A DNA stretch of 64,000 nt from Candidatus Neomarinimicrobiota bacterium (GTDB lineage Bacteria; Fidelibacterota; UBA2242; B5-G15). Below are positions 28,357 to 37,277 of the stretch, piece by piece. The stretch lies in assembly GCA_017656425.1 (NCBI GenBank), contig JACDNV010000008.1, positions 62,001 to 126,000 on the forward strand, given 5' to 3'. Position numbers and translations under genes: made by a program. Under the pieces are notes generated by a model. That model ran no database searches. It saw only the letters and a list, made by a program, of their open reading frames with translations, and was not told the origin of the DNA. Each line of letters opens with the position of its first letter. Positions within the stretch are counted from its first letter, which is position 1.

Positions 28357-29410
28357 AAAACTTTTTGTTCTTATTTTGGTTATAATTATTTCGCTTCTAA
28401 CCAATTGTTTTGACTCAAATGGCAATAAACAGGTCGAGGCTATTTTCGAGATTAGAGCTCTGGGATTTAACTACAGCTTTCAGGATACATCAATTTTTAT
28501 CTGGGCTGAAGTGTTCGATCCCGAAGGAAATGAAAATATTGACTCCGTTAGATTTAGTATATATAAAATTGCCGATTATTCAGATGAGATCTTAATTGAT
28601 AGCGGATTCCTCGATGACGATGGAACTGAAGGTGATATAATTTCAAATGATGGTATATATTCTAAAAAAATAATAGGTATTAATCTGGATGAAGGTTATT
28701 ACAAATTAATAGTGATTGCGGTGAATAAATCTGGCGAGGAAACTGAACCGGGTATATTTTCGGGTTATATTTCTATAAATAGTGCACCTGTAATCTACCT
28801 TCTTGAGGCTCCAAAAAGTTTTGAGAAAGGTGATACTTTAATTTTTAAAATAAGAGCAAGTGATCCACAGGGGCTTGATGATATAGTATCAGTAAGGTAT
28901 TTCATAAAACTACCCACAGGAGAGATAAAAACACACTATACATGGGCTTTGAGAGATGATGGACAGTTTGGCGATGAGGTTGCGGGTGATGGGATATATA
29001 CGGTGTATCAACCGTCGAATAAGAACAGCAAATATCAGGGAACTTTTAGCTTTTACTTTTACGCTCAGGATTTAAGCGGGTTGTTTAGTGATACGCTCAG
29101 AGTAGATATTAGAAATCCAGGTGTTACATTGAAATCACCTAATGGCGGAGAATGTTATAATTTAGGTGATACGATAAAAATCTCCTGGGAAAGTGCTTTT
29201 ATACTTCAGTTGAAGTTGGAAATTATAATAGTTGATAAAGATCAGACGATAAATATAGATACAGTATATGCAATGGTTGAAGAATATAACTGGGTGGTTG
29301 CTGCTGATTTCCCAATGCCCAGCAATTGTAAAATAAGAGTTTTTAATATAGAAAAGGACTCTCGATTTGATGAAAGTGATGGGGTTTTTAAAATAGGGGA
29401 TTGTAATTAG
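28340..29410 (+). CDS. Lipoprotein with Ig-like repeats, function unknown
   Basis: 356 aa. LFVLILVIIISLLTNCFDSNG is a lipoprotein signal with a Cys at about residue 23. Two similar modules of around 100 residues follow, each with a DPEGNENIDSVRFSIY / DPQGLDDIVSVRYFIK strand pattern and a DDDGTEGDIISNDGIY / DDGQFGDEVAGDGIY loop; this Asp-Gly-rich loop looks like the calcium-binding turn found in secreted beta-sandwich proteins. A third C-terminal module starts LKSPNGGECYNLGDTIKISWES, the Ser/Thr-rich 'Kre9/KNH-like' pattern often found in secreted FCB proteins. It overlaps prmA by 17 bases with GAGGG ahead of its ATG. Likely outer-membrane anchored. Confidence 0.65.
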   Translation: MQLLYRKLFVLILVIIISLLTNCFDSNGNKQVEAIFEIRALGFNYSFQDTSIFIWAEVFDPEGNENIDSVRFSIYKIADYSDEILIDSGFLDDDGTEGDIISNDGIYSKKIIGINLDEGYYKLIVIAVNKSGEETEPGIFSGYISINSAPVIYLLEAPKSFEKGDTLIFKIRASDPQGLDDIVSVRYFIKLPTGEIKTHYTWALRDDGQFGDEVAGDGIYTVYQPSNKNSKYQGTFSFYFYAQDLSGLFSDTLRVDIRNPGVTLKSPNGGECYNLGDTIKISWESAFILQLKLEIIIVDKDQTINIDTVYAMVEEYNWVVAADFPMPSNCKIRVFNIEKDSRFDESDGVFKIGDCN

Positions 29411-29414
29411 AATT

Positions 29415-30992
29415 ATGAAAAGGTTTATATTATTTATAATTATTTCGTTAATAGGGATTACTACAAATGTACAATTAAATGCTCAGCTTTTCAGGCTCAT
29501 GAGTCCTGATATATCGGATACAACGATAACTTACCCTGGGCTTGCAAGTAATGGTGTAACGTCTATTCTGCCAATGGGAGAGGATAAAATATGGTTTGGT
29601 ACTGGTAGGGGTTTGTCGGTTACTTACAATTTTGGCAATAGTTTCGAGAGCTTTTTGCCTGGTGCAGGTATAATGCCAAAAGGTGGTATATCTGCAATGG
29701 ATATAGAGGATTCAACAATCTGGATAGCTGGTGTATTTGATACCCTGATAATGGGAGCTTATCTACAAGCGGGGGGTGGTCTTTCATATTCTATTGATGG
29801 TGGTAAGACATGGAGATGGATACCTCAGCCAGTTGATGATAAGTCGGATACAGTAGAAAATTGGTATGGGCATAAGGTGAAATTTTTACCTATTACGACT
29901 AATGTTCAGAATACTACATGGGATATAGAAATAACAGATAAATATGTTTACATAGTAAGCTGGGCAGGAGGGCTCAGGCGAACGTCTGATTTTGGTATGA
30001 CCTGGGAAAGAGTCCCATTGCCTGATGATGATTATAATTTTCTTAAATGCGGTCCTATTGATTATCCCATTGACCCTCGGGATCCACCTAATGGAAATCA
30101 TAATCATAAAGGATTTAGTGTGCTCGCGTATAAAGATACGCTATGGGTTGGCACTGCAGGTGGAATAAATCTTGGGATAGTTAATGAGAATGGATGTATT
30201 TCATGGAAAAGGTTTACTGCGCAGAATAGTGGGATATCGGGTAACTGGGTAGTTGATATAAAAAGACAGGTTTATAATGGTAAAAGCATAATCTGGGCTA
30301 TAACCCTGAGGGCAGATGATGTATCAGAATTTAATGCATTAAGTAAATCAATTGATGGTGGTAGAACGTGGCAAACCACACTAAGAGGTGTCAGAGCATA
30401 TAGTATCTCATTTTATGATTCTGTTGTATTTGCATGTACTGAGCAGGGTTTATATAAATCTCTTGATGGTGAAAATTGGGCTAAGTATAAACCAATTGTG
30501 GATGAGGTGAAACGAGAACGTATTTATTCTAAAGAGGTATTCTGTGTATTTATAGATAAAAGATTAACACCAAACCAAATGTGGGTTGGGACAGGTGATG
30601 GCGTAGCAAGGACAACGAATGATGGCCTGACCTGGGAAATATTTAGAGCATATCAATCTGCAAAGCAGGATGATAAAATGAAGGTCTATGCCTATCCGAA
30701 TCCATTCGCTCCGAATTATCATAATAGACTAGCAAATGATGGATATGTAAGAATTCAATTTTACTTGGATAATCCTGCTGAGGTACAATTAGAGACTTAT
30801 AATTTTGCTATGGAAAAGGTATATGAAAGTAATAAAAAGTATTTTCCATCTTCAGGTGATTATAGCATAGCGTGGACAGGGCGTGATAATGAGGGTAACC
30901 TAGTTGCAAATGGAGTTTATTTTTGCAAATTAAATATTGAAAGTAATGGGAGGAAAAAATCATACTGGACAAAGCTAATTATTATAAAATAA
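29415..30992 (+). CDS. Secreted beta-propeller protein with FlgD/T9SS-type C-terminal tail
   Basis: 525 aa. A signal peptide (FILFIIISLIGITTNVQLNAQ) gives a mature N-terminal Gln-like context, then repeats of the sortilin/BNR type: DKIWFGTGRGLSVTYNFGNSF, GGLSYSIDGGKTWRWIPQP, GGLRRTSDFGMTWERVPLP, LWVGTAGGINLG, SKSIDGGRTWQTT, GLYKSLDGENWAKY and VGTGDGVARTTNDGLTWEIF, each an Asp-box-like S-x-D-x-G-x-T-W. The last 85 residues (KVYAYPNPFAPNYHNRL ... YSIAWTGRDNEGNLVANGVYFCKLNI) form a FlgD-like Ig tail typical of T9SS cargo. It sits directly between a lipoprotein and a PorV-like gene in the sprA run. Function unknown; binding of glycans or surface proteins is conceivable. Confidence 0.72.
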   Translation: MKRFILFIIISLIGITTNVQLNAQLFRLMSPDISDTTITYPGLASNGVTSILPMGEDKIWFGTGRGLSVTYNFGNSFESFLPGAGIMPKGGISAMDIEDSTIWIAGVFDTLIMGAYLQAGGGLSYSIDGGKTWRWIPQPVDDKSDTVENWYGHKVKFLPITTNVQNTTWDIEITDKYVYIVSWAGGLRRTSDFGMTWERVPLPDDDYNFLKCGPIDYPIDPRDPPNGNHNHKGFSVLAYKDTLWVGTAGGINLGIVNENGCISWKRFTAQNSGISGNWVVDIKRQVYNGKSIIWAITLRADDVSEFNALSKSIDGGRTWQTTLRGVRAYSISFYDSVVFACTEQGLYKSLDGENWAKYKPIVDEVKRERIYSKEVFCVFIDKRLTPNQMWVGTGDGVARTTNDGLTWEIFRAYQSAKQDDKMKVYAYPNPFAPNYHNRLANDGYVRIQFYLDNPAEVQLETYNFAMEKVYESNKKYFPSSGDYSIAWTGRDNEGNLVANGVYFCKLNIESNGRKKSYWTKLIIIK

Positions 30993-31900
30993 TCTATATA
31001 GTATTAGCCATATTACTGATTTTTGTTCCTACAGCAGTATTTGCTGGTAATGGTGGATATGCAGGGTCTTTTTTAAGATTTGGTCTTGGTGTAGAATCTC
31101 TGGCAATGGGGAATACGGGAATAGCATCTGATCCAGATGGTTTTTCGTTTTATTATAATCCAGCCTCTCTTCCATTATTGGAAAGGAAATATTTATCTTT
31201 AAATTATTACTTCTTGACTCTGGATAGATTTTTTCATAGTGCAGGTTTTTCAATGCCCTTGAAACCATCGGCGGGTTTGTCAATTTGCTGGATAAGTGCT
31301 GGCGTAAAAAATATTGAGGGAAGAACTCTCTCCGGGCTGATTGATGAGATATATAATACCAGTGAAAATGCTTTTTATGTATCTTTTGGAAATAAATTTT
31401 TTAATAAAATTCTATTAGGTATCAATGTAAAAATTCTATATAATGATCTTGTTGAGGTGAAGGGTAAAGGTATGGGGGCAGACCTTGGGATTTTGTTTCT
31501 GGCTGGGGAAGATTTTAGAATCGGTTTAGTCGCAAAAGATCTGGGATCATCCTATTCTTATAATACCCAGAGTGTATTTGAAAGAGGTAGTAATTATATT
31601 GATAAATTCCCTGTAATTTATAAAGCTGGTGTATATAAAAAGTTTTTTGAAAAACTTGTATTTGCTATCGATGGTGGATACTCAGATAAAGAAGATTTTG
31701 TATATCATATTGGAACCTCTTATTTATTTAGTAAAATTCTTGAAATAAGAATGGGAGTAAATAATGGAAGCTTTACAGCAGGGTTTGGAACACAATATAA
31801 AGCTGGAGAAAGGATTGATTTAAATCTTGGTTATGCAATAATTTTCGGAATTGCAGGGGAAGGAGAAACACATGTCCTTTCATGGCAGTTTTTATTCTAA
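30965..31900 (+). CDS. PorV/PorQ-family outer-membrane beta-barrel protein, non-ATG start
   Basis: About 311 aa. The first in-frame ATG (31106) would remove the signal peptide, but the frame is open further upstream and reads ANYYKIIYIVLAILLIFVPT AVFAGNGGYAGSFLRFGLGV, a perfect leader plus the mature start expected for PorV-type proteins (AG...LRFG.G.ESLAMGNTGIAS). No ATG, GTG or TTG exists in that part; CTG at 30965 (or ATA at 30962) lies about 10 (7) bases after GGGAGGA, so a rare start codon is used. The body has FYYNPASLPLLERKYLSLNY, matching the 'NPAGLA' block, and ends in a strand with Phe (LSWQFLF). PorV shuttles T9SS cargo; PorQ-like and UPF0164 relatives are alternatives. It overlaps the upstream gene by 28 bases. 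Confidence 0.75.
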   Translation: MDKANYYKIIYIVLAILLIFVPTAVFAGNGGYAGSFLRFGLGVESLAMGNTGIASDPDGFSFYYNPASLPLLERKYLSLNYYFLTLDRFFHSAGFSMPLKPSAGLSICWISAGVKNIEGRTLSGLIDEIYNTSENAFYVSFGNKFFNKILLGINVKILYNDLVEVKGKGMGADLGILFLAGEDFRIGLVAKDLGSSYSYNTQSVFERGSNYIDKFPVIYKAGVYKKFFEKLVFAIDGGYSDKEDFVYHIGTSYLFSKILEIRMGVNNGSFTAGFGTQYKAGERIDLNLGYAIIFGIAGEGETHVLSWQFLF

Positions 31901-32807
31901 AGCTGTAATTGTAATGATTTTAATAGTTTTGTGTTTAAGTAATTTATTTTCTGGTGGTTTTAAAAACTATGGTATGGTATTTTTAACTATCCCTGTCTCT
32001 TCATCTTCGATATCAACTATGTCAGTTTTCTCTCCTTATTCAGGTAATCCGGGTGCAGTTTTTGAGCATCCGGCTGGGCTAAAGACCGATATGAAAAACT
32101 TCTCTTTTACACATTTATTCTGGTTTGCTGATGTTTCAGCAAATAATCTTTGTATTTCATTCCCATGGAACGAGAGCTCCTTTGGTTTAGGATTGGTAAG
32201 TTTTCGAATACCCGGAATAGAGATAAGACAAAAAGCTACCGATGATCCAGACGGGATTGTAGAAGCAAGTTATATTTCGGTGGCGGGTGGTTTTGCAAGG
32301 AAGATTTTAAATAGATTTACATTTGGTATCTCCATTAAATATATAGATGAGATAATGTACGATTATAGAAAGAATGGAATAAGTGGAGATGCAGGAATAA
32401 GAACCGATATCCCCGGAGATATGATTTTGTCAGTTCTTTTGCAAAACATTACCTTTTATGCGAAAAATAGCTTCGACGCAACTTATTTACCACGACTTTT
32501 AAAAATCGGAATTATAAGACCTGAGCTATTTGTTGGTTATCCAATAGTGGTTTCAGGTGGGATAAATTTAATCACAGAATTAAACAGTCAGATTAGTGGT
32601 TTTCAAGCGGCAGTAAAGATAAATCTCTATGATAAATTTGTAGCATCAACAGGGATGGAACAATCTGGAAATAATTCGAAATATAGTTTCGGGTTGGGAA
32701 TCAATTTGCGGAAGTTTGGTTTTTATTACAGTATAATCTTACTCCCCGAAGAGCTTGGCAATACAAAGGCATTAACAATAGATATTTATCCTGATCAAAT
32801 TTTTTGA
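31872..32807 (+). CDS. Second PorV/PorQ-like outer-membrane protein
   Basis: 311 aa from the ATG preceded by AAGGAG; an open TTG at 31851 is less likely. A signal peptide (KAVIVMILIVLCLSNLFSGG) precedes YGMVFLTIPVSSSSISTMSV and NPGAVFEHPAGL, which matches the 'NPAGLA' motif of the PorV/PorQ family; the rest alternates hydrophobic beta strands with short turns (FGISIKYIDEIMYDYRKNGISGDAGIRTDIPG). It overlaps the first barrel gene by 29 bases and probably closes the run that begins with rdgB and sprA. Whether it is a PorQ- or PorV-type partner of the sortase or a structural porin cannot be decided. Confidence 0.7.
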   Translation: MSFHGSFYSKAVIVMILIVLCLSNLFSGGFKNYGMVFLTIPVSSSSISTMSVFSPYSGNPGAVFEHPAGLKTDMKNFSFTHLFWFADVSANNLCISFPWNESSFGLGLVSFRIPGIEIRQKATDDPDGIVEASYISVAGGFARKILNRFTFGISIKYIDEIMYDYRKNGISGDAGIRTDIPGDMILSVLLQNITFYAKNSFDATYLPRLLKIGIIRPELFVGYPIVVSGGINLITELNSQISGFQAAVKINLYDKFVASTGMEQSGNNSKYSFGLGINLRKFGFYYSIILLPEELGNTKALTIDIYPDQIF

Positions 32808-33070
32808 GGCATTTTCTATTTTCAATTACAGCAAATAGCTAATTTATAAATATAGTGAAGAATAAGAGTAAATTTATCTTTATGCATTTTTAACCTCAGA
32901 GTCCAGCTTTTGGGTAAAAATCTCTTAGCGTTATATATTTGGGCATTATTGGAATTTATAAAAATAAATTGATGTTCTTTTTGGTGAGGCTCTATCATTT
33001 TGTTTCTATTAGACCTAACTTCAATCGAAGCAATGATTAATTTTTTTACCATTAGTTGTACTTAAAGGTT

Positions 33071-34444
33071 TTACTTTAATAGCAAAAGCTTCTTTGTGTC
33101 GTAGTAAGTTCCTGCGTGGAATCTACAGAAGTAAACTCCGCTTGGCAGATTAGAACAATTGAAGGAAACGGAATAGGTACCGGCATTCTCGCGCTTATTT
33201 ACCAGTGTTTTAACCTTCCTTCCGAGTATGTTGTAGATCTCTATTGTTACTTTTGTAGTAATTGGAAGTTGATAGGAAATCGTGGTAGACGAATTAAATG
33301 GGTTAGGGTAAATCTGTAAGAGAGAAAAATCCCTTGTAATTGCATATTTATCTTCTACAACATCAAATACCACACCTCCCTCACGGTACACAGCAAGTCC
33401 TCCACTCTCAGCTCCGATCCATTTGTTTCCCTCTTCATCTATCGCTATTGCATTGACCCAATTATTAGGCAATCCTGAATTACTTGTGTTGTAAACAGTC
33501 CAACTTACTCCATCGAATTTTGCAAGTCCTCCACCATCTGTTCCGATCCATTTGTTTCCCTCTCCATCTACTGTTATTACATTGACATCATTATCGGGTA
33601 ATCCTGAGTTACTTGTGTTATAAACTGTCCAGTTTACTCCATCGAATTTTGCAAGTCCATCGCCTGTTCCGATCCATTTGTTTCCCTCTTCATCTATTGC
33701 TATTGCTATGACATAATTATCAGGTAATCCTGAGTTACTTGTGTTGTAAACAGTCCAATTTACTCCATCGAATTTCACAAGTCCATAACCTGTTCCGATC
33801 CATTTGATTCCCTCTCCATCTATTGCTATTGCCAAGACATCATTATCATGCAATCCTGAGTTACTTGTGTTGTAAACAGTCCAATTTACTCCATCGAATT
33901 TTGCAAGTCCTCCACCCCATGTTCCGATCCATTTGTTTCCCTCTTTATCTATTGCTATTGCTCTGACATGGTCAGTGGGTAATCCTGAGTTACTTTTGTT
34001 ATAAGCAGCCCAATTTACTCCATCGAATTTTGCAAGACCTCCACCCCATGTTCCGATCCATTTGTTTCCCTCTCCATCTACTGTTATTACATTGACATCA
34101 TTATAGGGTAATCCTGAGTTACTTGTGTTGTAAACAGTCCAATTTACTCCATCGAATTTTGCAAGTCCATAACCTGTTCCGATCCATTTGTTACCCTCTT
34201 TATCTATTGCTATTGCTCTGACATAATTATCAGGTAATCCTGAATTACTTTTGTTGAAAAATTCTGTTTGTCCTGTCTGTTTATGTAGCTTTACAATGCC
34301 ACCAGTTGTCCCAATCCAAAGATAATTTCCTTCTTCAATTATTTCAGTTATTATTTTGCCTGAAGTATAATTAATCCACTCAGGATTTTGTGAAAATGCA
34401 AAAGTGAAAAATAAAATAAAAAGTATAATGCTTAAATTTTTCAT
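33071..34444 (-). CDS. Secreted Reg_prop-repeat propeller with T9SS type-A tail
   Basis: 457 aa. A signal peptide ([16 protein letters not shown]) yields a mature protein starting with Gln or Asn, then about eight tandem repeats of 41-43 residues with the pattern [37 protein letters not shown]. These are two-component-regulator propeller (Reg_prop) repeats and would close into a beta-propeller. The last 80 residues are a T9SS sorting domain ([19 protein letters not shown] ... [39 protein letters not shown] ... KKLLLLK). No enzymatic or DNA-binding domain is present, so it is a secreted propeller rather than a regulator. The repeats are almost identical at DNA level, so copy number may vary between strains. 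It is the first gene left of the cassette array. Confidence 0.85.
   Translation of the reverse strand: MKNLSIILFILFFTFAFSQNPEWINYTSGKIITEIIEEGNYLWIGTTGGIVKLHKQTGQTEFFNKSNSGLPDNYVRAIAIDKEGNKWIGTGYGLAKFDGVNWTVYNTSNSGLPYNDVNVITVDGEGNKWIGTWGGGLAKFDGVNWAAYNKSNSGLPTDHVRAIAIDKEGNKWIGTWGGGLAKFDGVNWTVYNTSNSGLHDNDVLAIAIDGEGIKWIGTGYGLVKFDGVNWTVYNTSNSGLPDNYVIAIAIDEEGNKWIGTGDGLAKFDGVNWTVYNTSNSGLPDNDVNVITVDGEGNKWIGTDGGGLAKFDGVSWTVYNTSNSGLPNNWVNAIAIDEEGNKWIGAESGGLAVYREGGVVFDVVEDKYAITRDFSLLQIYPNPFNSSTTISYQLPITTKVTIEIYNILGRKVKTLVNKRENAGTYSVSFNCSNLPSGVYFCRFHAGTYYDTKKLLLLK
33418..34240 (-). repeat. Tandem coding repeats of 123-129 bases
   Basis: About six to seven near-identical units inside the Reg_prop gene, each containing on the plus strand CCGATCCATTTGTTTCCCTC and later AATCCTGAGTTACTTGTGTT. 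The period is 123 or 129 bases. They are coding repeats, not a CRISPR: the units are continuous with no variable spacers. Confidence 0.9.
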
Positions 34445-34594
34445 TTTTCCCCTCTAATGTTTCACTTTAAATAAAATTTATTTTTTTAATTTAAAAATAC
34501 AATATTCTTAATTTGAACGAAGGTTACTGTTGAATCTTATGGTGTTGCAGGCATGGTAGTAACTCTCAATTAATCTTGAAAAGGCAAATGTTCT

Positions 34595-34673
34595 GCTTAA
34601 CGTTGTGGGGATAAAAAGTTGCTGGAGACAATTTGGACCGAGCGTAGCGAAGCTACATATCCACATGTTAAGT
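34595..34673 (-). repeat. attC-like recombination site 1
   Basis: Plus-strand ends GCTTAAC and GTTAAGT are RYYYAAC and GTTRRRY boxes; inner arms GTGGGGATA and ATATCCACA pair with one bulged base; the centre holds GAGCGTAGCGAAGC and ATTTGGA. It lies downstream of the Cys-rich protein gene, where the attC of that cassette should be. 79 bases. Confidence 0.72.
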
Positions 34674-34728
34674 GACCTGAAGGGCAGGGTGCAAGGCGCT
34701 GCGGAGCCTGAGACAAGGTGCACTAAAA

Positions 34729-35931
34729 TCATTTAAGCCCACCTCTACATATTTCCCTACTAATCCCTTCTTTAATGATACAATTTTTCTCTTTACATCT
34801 GGCAATATAACCACAGCTTAATAAAGCTACAGGACAATATTTATCTTTTGTCGGAATGCAAATAAAATCAACACCATTTTCCCCGAAAAGACAAACATCG
34901 CATAATTTTTTATTGCACATTCTGGGAACAAAATCAAAAGTTATATCAAATTGTTCGGGATAAAAATCCTTAACATCTTTCTCATTTTTCAATTGATTAT
35001 AAATCTCCCTAACTATTCTTGGCATATTCCAAGTTTTAGGAATGTTACTAAGATCTAACACATCCACAAACAAATTATCCCTGAATAGAGGACTGTTATT
35101 CCAGACATCACCTGGTAATTCTATTTGATTCATGGGCAAATTATTCCAGACATTCAATAGTTCGTTTGCATGGTCATCGGGTACTACTTCTTTTATAGCA
35201 TCATTGAATATTTTGTTGTATAATCCTTTTTTATAGTCTCTAACACAACACCACAATCTCTTTTTTCCGCTCGTAGAGGTTCTTTTGAATTCATTAAGTC
35301 TTTCTTCAAATTTCTTATCATCGTTCAAAGTTTCTAGAATTTTGTAAGGTGTTGCCTTTTTTCCATCAAGATTATAAGTCAGTAAATGTAAGGCACATGC
35401 CACTCTTATAAGAAGGTCATCTTTCCCTCTAAATCGTTTAATAAAATATGATATAAAGGCGACAATATTCCTTTTATATTTATTTCCACCAATAGTTACT
35501 TCATATTTGTCTAGACATTCTAAGGTTTGGAGTATGTTTTGATAATCATCGGTGATATATCTGGATGCGAAGATAACATTATCAGTTTTAGATTTAAATC
35601 TGAATCGTTCTTTACCTTTATTATCACTATATTTTTCATAATATTCATTTAAAATCTCTTCCGGAGGTCCGTTTTGCTCTCTCGAATATTCATATATAAG
35701 TTCAGAAAAGACATATCCACCCTTATTCCATACGATTTCAAATGGCATCTGTCTGTCAGTAATATAACAAATCCAGTGTGTGAGTATTTTTTCACAGTTA
35801 GTTAAATCTTTTCTAAAGAAATTTACAAAGTTATAATTCTCTTTGGTACTCCATCTACGTGTATCTAACCAAGAAATTGTTTTGAAAATTCTAACAAGTA
35901 GTTCTTTGTTTATTATTTTTATTTTTCCCAT
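34729..35931 (-). CDS. Cassette-borne protein with Cys-rich C-terminus, function unknown
   Basis: 400 aa, not recognised as a known family. The N-terminal half is charged and probably helical (KELLVRIFKTISWLDTRRWSTKENYNFVNFFRKD; ILTHWICYITDRQMPFE). The last 70 residues contain about ten cysteines: MCNKKLCDVCLFG, FIC, YCPVALLSCGYIARCKEKNC and ICRG. CxxxxCxxC spaced with a later CP and C resembles the zinc or iron-sulfur clusters found at the end of some DNA-processing proteins such as HhH-GPD glycosylases, but no helix-hairpin-helix motif is seen. It is flanked by attC-like sites on both sides; its start codon follows the cassette boundary (TTAAGTGAAATC...) by 29 bases, with no clear ribosome binding site, as is common in cassettes. 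Confidence 0.6.
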   Translation of the reverse strand: MGKIKIINKELLVRIFKTISWLDTRRWSTKENYNFVNFFRKDLTNCEKILTHWICYITDRQMPFEIVWNKGGYVFSELIYEYSREQNGPPEEILNEYYEKYSDNKGKERFRFKSKTDNVIFASRYITDDYQNILQTLECLDKYEVTIGGNKYKRNIVAFISYFIKRFRGKDDLLIRVACALHLLTYNLDGKKATPYKILETLNDDKKFEERLNEFKRTSTSGKKRLWCCVRDYKKGLYNKIFNDAIKEVVPDDHANELLNVWNNLPMNQIELPGDVWNNSPLFRDNLFVDVLDLSNIPKTWNMPRIVREIYNQLKNEKDVKDFYPEQFDITFDFVPRMCNKKLCDVCLFGENGVDFICIPTKDKYCPVALLSCGYIARCKEKNCIIKEGISREICRGGLK

Positions 35932-35954
35932 TACAATACATTGACAGTGATTTC

Positions 35955-36037
35955 ACTTAACGGTTGGTGGATATATATGTAGTCACATTTTACGGGATTT
36001 GGGTGAGCGCAAGCAAGTACTTATCCATCTGTTAAGT
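35955..36037 (-). repeat. attC-like recombination site 2
   Basis: Plus-strand ends ACTTAAC and GTTAAGT extend to a perfect 9-base inverted repeat TCACTTAAC/GTTAAGTGA; inner arms GGTGGATA and TATCCATC; the centre has ATTTGGGTGAGCGCAAGCAAGTAC. 83 bases. It forms the upstream boundary of the Cys-rich cassette. Confidence 0.75.
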
Positions 36038-37277
36038 GATTCTACCTGGAGGCGTGTAGATCAAAGCATTGCAAAGGGCTGGATAGTTAAATGGTTTGGT
36101 AATTATATGACTACCTTCCATCATACTTGCGTAGAAAATTTTTACTATTTAGTCTTTTAAATATTTTCCTTATTTGTTTATTATATTCATCGTATGTTTT
36201 ATTCTCTTTTATTAATATCAACAATTACTAAATCATGATTCAAAGCGGATATATCAACCTGACTTCTTCATTAACTTTCTCATGGTTTACTTCATATCTT
36301 TATTATATTTGCATTTGATTCGCCTAGCGTTCGAGGGTTCTGAAACAAGCTCTATCTTTGCTTTACTTTCCTCTTTCTATATACCTTACCCGCTACTGAT
36401 TCAACATGTTTTAACTCTGTGCTAGTTTGGGTCGAGGGGGCATAGGACAACCAGCCCACAGCCCTTTAATTATGGTAAGCGTCGTCTTTAGATGAGTGTG
36501 AAAAATAGCCACTTGTGGAGTCTGTAATAGAATTTCAAGAACATTCTTGAGGATGTTGTCTCCTCAAAATCAATAGCTGCGAGGGTAAGGGATGAAGGTA
36601 CCACGGTGATATAAGCTGTTTCTAATTCTTGTTTAGTGGCACTGTAAAGTTCTATCACAATATCAAATCTGAATTGTTTTGATATTTGAATCTCATTTCC
36701 TGAACCAAATGTAACCCATTAACTTTTATCCCAACTTAGACAGTCAAAAATTGTTCCTACAGCCACTCTACTCTATTATGAATAATGTGTCTAATCTCTT
36801 TCATTTTAAAGATTGTCAACCAACTTATCAACTTGCCTTAGAGTAAACCCAAACTTTTTCTCGGAAGAATCTTACATCCATTGGAGGTCCTTTACGCCGA
36901 TGATCTTTATAATGAGGATAGTCGTAGCCACACCCTAATCGTCTGGTTACACATTAGACTCAAGAGTCCCTAATTCCAGTATCCAGAAGTAGCATCCTAC
37001 AAGGTTCAGACTGATATAGCATTACGTCGTTAAACAAAGTCGCATAGAAGTTGTTGCTCTACTCCTTTTGAAATGTGTGCACAATGCTGATTGGCTACTC
37101 TCAACCCTTTTCTCTAATTCCTAAACATCTAAATTCTCACAGTTGAAAGACAAGTTCCGAACTGTAATATAGTATATCGGCGAAAGGAATCGTGTGCCTC
37201 AACGATGATACAACTCATTTAAGCGTCCCATGATCTTTCCTATGGGCATTGCCACACATGTTGTCCTCTACGCTTTG
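36038..37277 (-). other. Cassette-array stretch without an intact gene
   Basis: About 1.2 kb between attC site 2 and the HEPN-like gene. One minus-strand frame (about 36718 to 36488) reads like protein (VTFGSGNEIQISKQFRFDIVIELYSATKQELETAYITVVP...) but is closed at both ends by stops and has no start signal, so it looks like a gene fragment. The attC expected directly after the HEPN gene is not clear; the imperfect inverted pair CTCATTTAAGCG and CGCTTTGCTATGAG around 37220-37284 may be its degenerate form. Base composition is more even than in the host genes. Confidence 0.35.

Noticed and set aside
30965-31900. Truncated PorV-like gene starting at ATG 31106
   Set aside because: The frame upstream encodes an unmistakable signal peptide and conserved mature start, so the gene begins earlier with a rare codon.
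33418-34240. Regular repeats that might suggest a CRISPR array
   Set aside because: Repeats are 123-129 bases, contiguous and in frame with a Reg_prop protein; no short repeat/variable spacer pattern.
34508-34732. Minus-strand open frame of 74 codons
   Set aside because: It runs across attC-like site 1 and has no start signal; explained by the recombination site.
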